Source: Muriicola sp. Z0-33 (lineage in GTDB: Bacteria; Bacteroidota; Bacteroidia; Flavobacteriales; Flavobacteriaceae). From it: a stretch of DNA of 64,000 nucleotides. A program made the translations under genes and the position numbers. How positions within the stretch are numbered: the stretch's first letter is position 1; each line of letters starts with the position of its first letter. Of this stretch, positions 62,599-64,000 are shown piece after piece. The stretch spans positions 310,001 to 374,000 of the forward strand of contig NZ_JAFMPW010000002.1 of assembly GCF_026126425.1 (NCBI RefSeq). Reading direction: 5' to 3'. The notes under the pieces were generated by a model. That model saw only the letters and a list, made by a program, of their open reading frames with translations. It ran no database searches and had not been told where the DNA came from.

Positions 62599-64000
62599 AT
62601 GAGCTGCAATACAACTATCTTAAATAAGATCTGTCTTTTTACCGTTCTGTACGTGGTAATCAGTATTCCTGCTGCCTTCGCTCAGGAAACCCCAACCAAT
62701 ACCAACGGTTCTAAAAACACCTACCACAATCAGTTATTTTTTAACCGATTTTTGATAAATCCGACATTCTCTCTGGTAAGAGAAAACAAATCCTATCTGA
62801 ATATACTTCACAGGAATCAGTATGCTACCTTCGAAGATAACAGTCAGAACTATTTTCTTGGATTCAGCAATAAACTTAACGAGAATACAGCTTTGGGTAT
62901 TGGTGTCTACAGCCAGTGGTCTGGTGTAATTCAGGAATTTGGATTTAATGCCAATTATGCTCATTCTATCAAACTAGGAGATAAAAGCAAACTTACTTTT
63001 GGAACCAACGTCACTTATTTTAATGAGGGGTTAGACCAAAACAGGGTAATCGCAACCAGTGAAGACCCTACGCTATCAAGAGCTCAAAAAGAAAGTAAAG
63101 TGGCCATACAACCAGGAGTGACCTTGTCAGTCGGGCGATTTGATTTTGGTCTTTATGCAGAAGATTTACTGAAGTACAACCAAACTACCAACAATTTTTC
63201 TGCAAATTTAAACGACAAGAGTATTAGGGCCTCGCTGCAATACACTCACAGTTTTATCTCAAAATATGGGCTTTTTGCCGATGCTAGATTGATGCCGTTA
63301 GTACAGGTGGGCAGAAACCAGGACAACAGCCTGTCTTATATAGGAGCTGTTCTGTTAGACCTGCCAAAGTACGGCTGGTTGCAGTCTACCTTTGATAACG
63401 AATATGGAATGTCTGTTGGTTTAGGTTTTAACCTGAATAAGAAAATGTCGCTCGGATATTTGATGGAGAAAGACATTCTTGATAAAGATGCCGACTTTGG
63501 CTGGAACCATGAACTGTCTTTAGCCTATACCTTTAAGAATGATGATGCCCCATTGGCTTTTGCAGATATCTCAACTGACGCCAAAATAGACCAGATTATT
63601 CGTAACTACGAAGAGCAGATACTTCAATTGAAGGCCCAGAATAAAAAACAACTGGCATCTAACAGCAGTACCAATACATTAATAGATGATATAGCAGAAG
63701 ATTATGCAGCCCATGTTGCAAGTCTTGCTACCGATAATGAAAATGCCCCTGCATTGCAAAAGTCTAATGGTAAAACGAAGAATTCTAGAAAAGCAAATCG
63801 CAAAAACCAGAAAAATTCAGAACAAATAAATTCGGATAATGAGTTGGCCTATCAGAATAGTCTAATTCTTGATGAATTGATTATGAGACAAGACTCGGTT
63901 GAAAATGCCCGTAATAAGGAATTTGAGAAAAGGTTTGAAACCATTGTCCGGTTTTTACGAAAAGATATCGAAAGGACCATCAAGGATAATCTGCAAGATA
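62599..64000 (+). CDS. PorP/SprF family type IX secretion membrane protein (3' end outside window)
   Basis: At least 467 codons, open to the window end. A signal peptide (about 11-29) is followed by the PorP/SprF barrel: LFFNRFLINPTFSLVRENKS, YFLGFSNKLNENTALGIGVY and repeated strand pairs to about residue 315. The usual protein ends near there; this one continues with a Ser/Asn/Lys-rich and coiled-coil-like region (about 330-467). In Flavobacteriia this family anchors proteins carried by the type IX system. The start is preceded by a cagtaag RBS-like run. Confidence 0.88.
   Translation, partial: MSCNTTILNKICLFTVLYVVISIPAAFAQETPTNTNGSKNTYHNQLFFNRFLINPTFSLVRENKSYLNILHRNQYATFEDNSQNYFLGFSNKLNENTALGIGVYSQWSGVIQEFGFNANYAHSIKLGDKSKLTFGTNVTYFNEGLDQNRVIATSEDPTLSRAQKESKVAIQPGVTLSVGRFDFGLYAEDLLKYNQTTNNFSANLNDKSIRASLQYTHSFISKYGLFADARLMPLVQVGRNQDNSLSYIGAVLLDLPKYGWLQSTFDNEYGMSVGLGFNLNKKMSLGYLMEKDILDKDADFGWNHELSLAYTFKNDDAPLAFADISTDAKIDQIIRNYEEQILQLKAQNKKQLASNSSTNTLIDDIAEDYAAHVASLATDNENAPALQKSNGKTKNSRKANRKNQKNSEQINSDNELAYQNSLILDELIMRQDSVENARNKEFEKRFETIVRFLRKDIERTIKDNLQD

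Noticed and set aside
1-64000. CRISPR arrays, prophage or transposase genes
   Set aside because: No regular repeat-spacer pattern, integrase, phage structural gene or transposase was seen on either strand.

Overview
The window reads as chromosomal DNA of a marine-type Flavobacteriaceae (phylum Bacteroidota). The basis is a low-GC sequence, many promoters with the Bacteroidota -7 element TAnnTTTG, a PorP/SprF type IX secretion protein, a fused RibB with a decayed GTP cyclohydrolase II half, DUF6090, DUF3570 and DUF4266 families, and a Lacal_2735-like small protein. I cannot name the genus from sequence alone. I see no prophage, insertion sequence transposase or CRISPR array.

Layout. 1-5.1 kb: the end of a comM/yifB gene, then an array of four DUF6090 membrane proteins on the other strand, then a decayed internal fragment of yifB. 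5.1-13 kb (minus strand): penicillin acylase, DsbD, TilS, PabB and an FMN reductase. 13-20 kb: membrane acyltransferase, lipoamide dehydrogenase, ankyrin protein, and a divergent Lrp regulator / methionine gamma-lyase-like enzyme followed by an NhaC antiporter. 20-27 kb (plus strand): Tpx, DgkA, FtsK, LolA, LptF/G and RibB, tightly packed. 26.7-29.4 kb (minus strand): aminotransferase, nitroreductase and TauE. 29.6-30.1 kb: tRNA-Ser(UGA), then two further copies of its 3' end, each of the three followed by a hairpin terminator. 30-38 kb: small lipoprotein, sulfotransferase-like protein, a second DUF6090 array (three genes plus a remnant), TPR lipoprotein, SCO protein, CMD protein, Lacal_2735-like protein and CIA30 protein. 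38-42 kb (minus strand): PepSY protein, CDF transporter and CopA.

42.5-50.9 kb is the most coherent accessory region, a sulfide/persulfide module. It holds a Crp/Fnr regulator, a SulP transporter, a persulfide-dioxygenase-like MBL-rhodanese fusion, a single-domain rhodanese, a cytochrome c/DUF3365 lipoprotein, a small membrane peptide, a DUF2892 protein, an SQR-like flavoprotein and two YeeE/YedE subunits. Three of its transcription units carry the palindrome GTAAC-N4-GTTAC centred exactly 29.5 bp before a -7 element. A fourth carries an FNR-like TGAT-N4-ATCA at the same distance. This is the geometry of class II activation by a Crp/Fnr protein.

51-57.8 kb: glycosidase-like propeller protein, membrane LuxR regulator, membrane protein, serine hydrolase, AraC regulator and a second CMD protein. 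57.9-60.9 kb: a four-gene minus-strand operon (thioredoxin, ApbE, DUF4266, DUF3570) that looks like an uncharacterised envelope redox or flavinylation system. 61-64 kb: a PD40/TPR-like protein and a PorP/SprF-family gene that runs off the window.

Functions are assigned by recognising motifs and families by eye. No database search was run.
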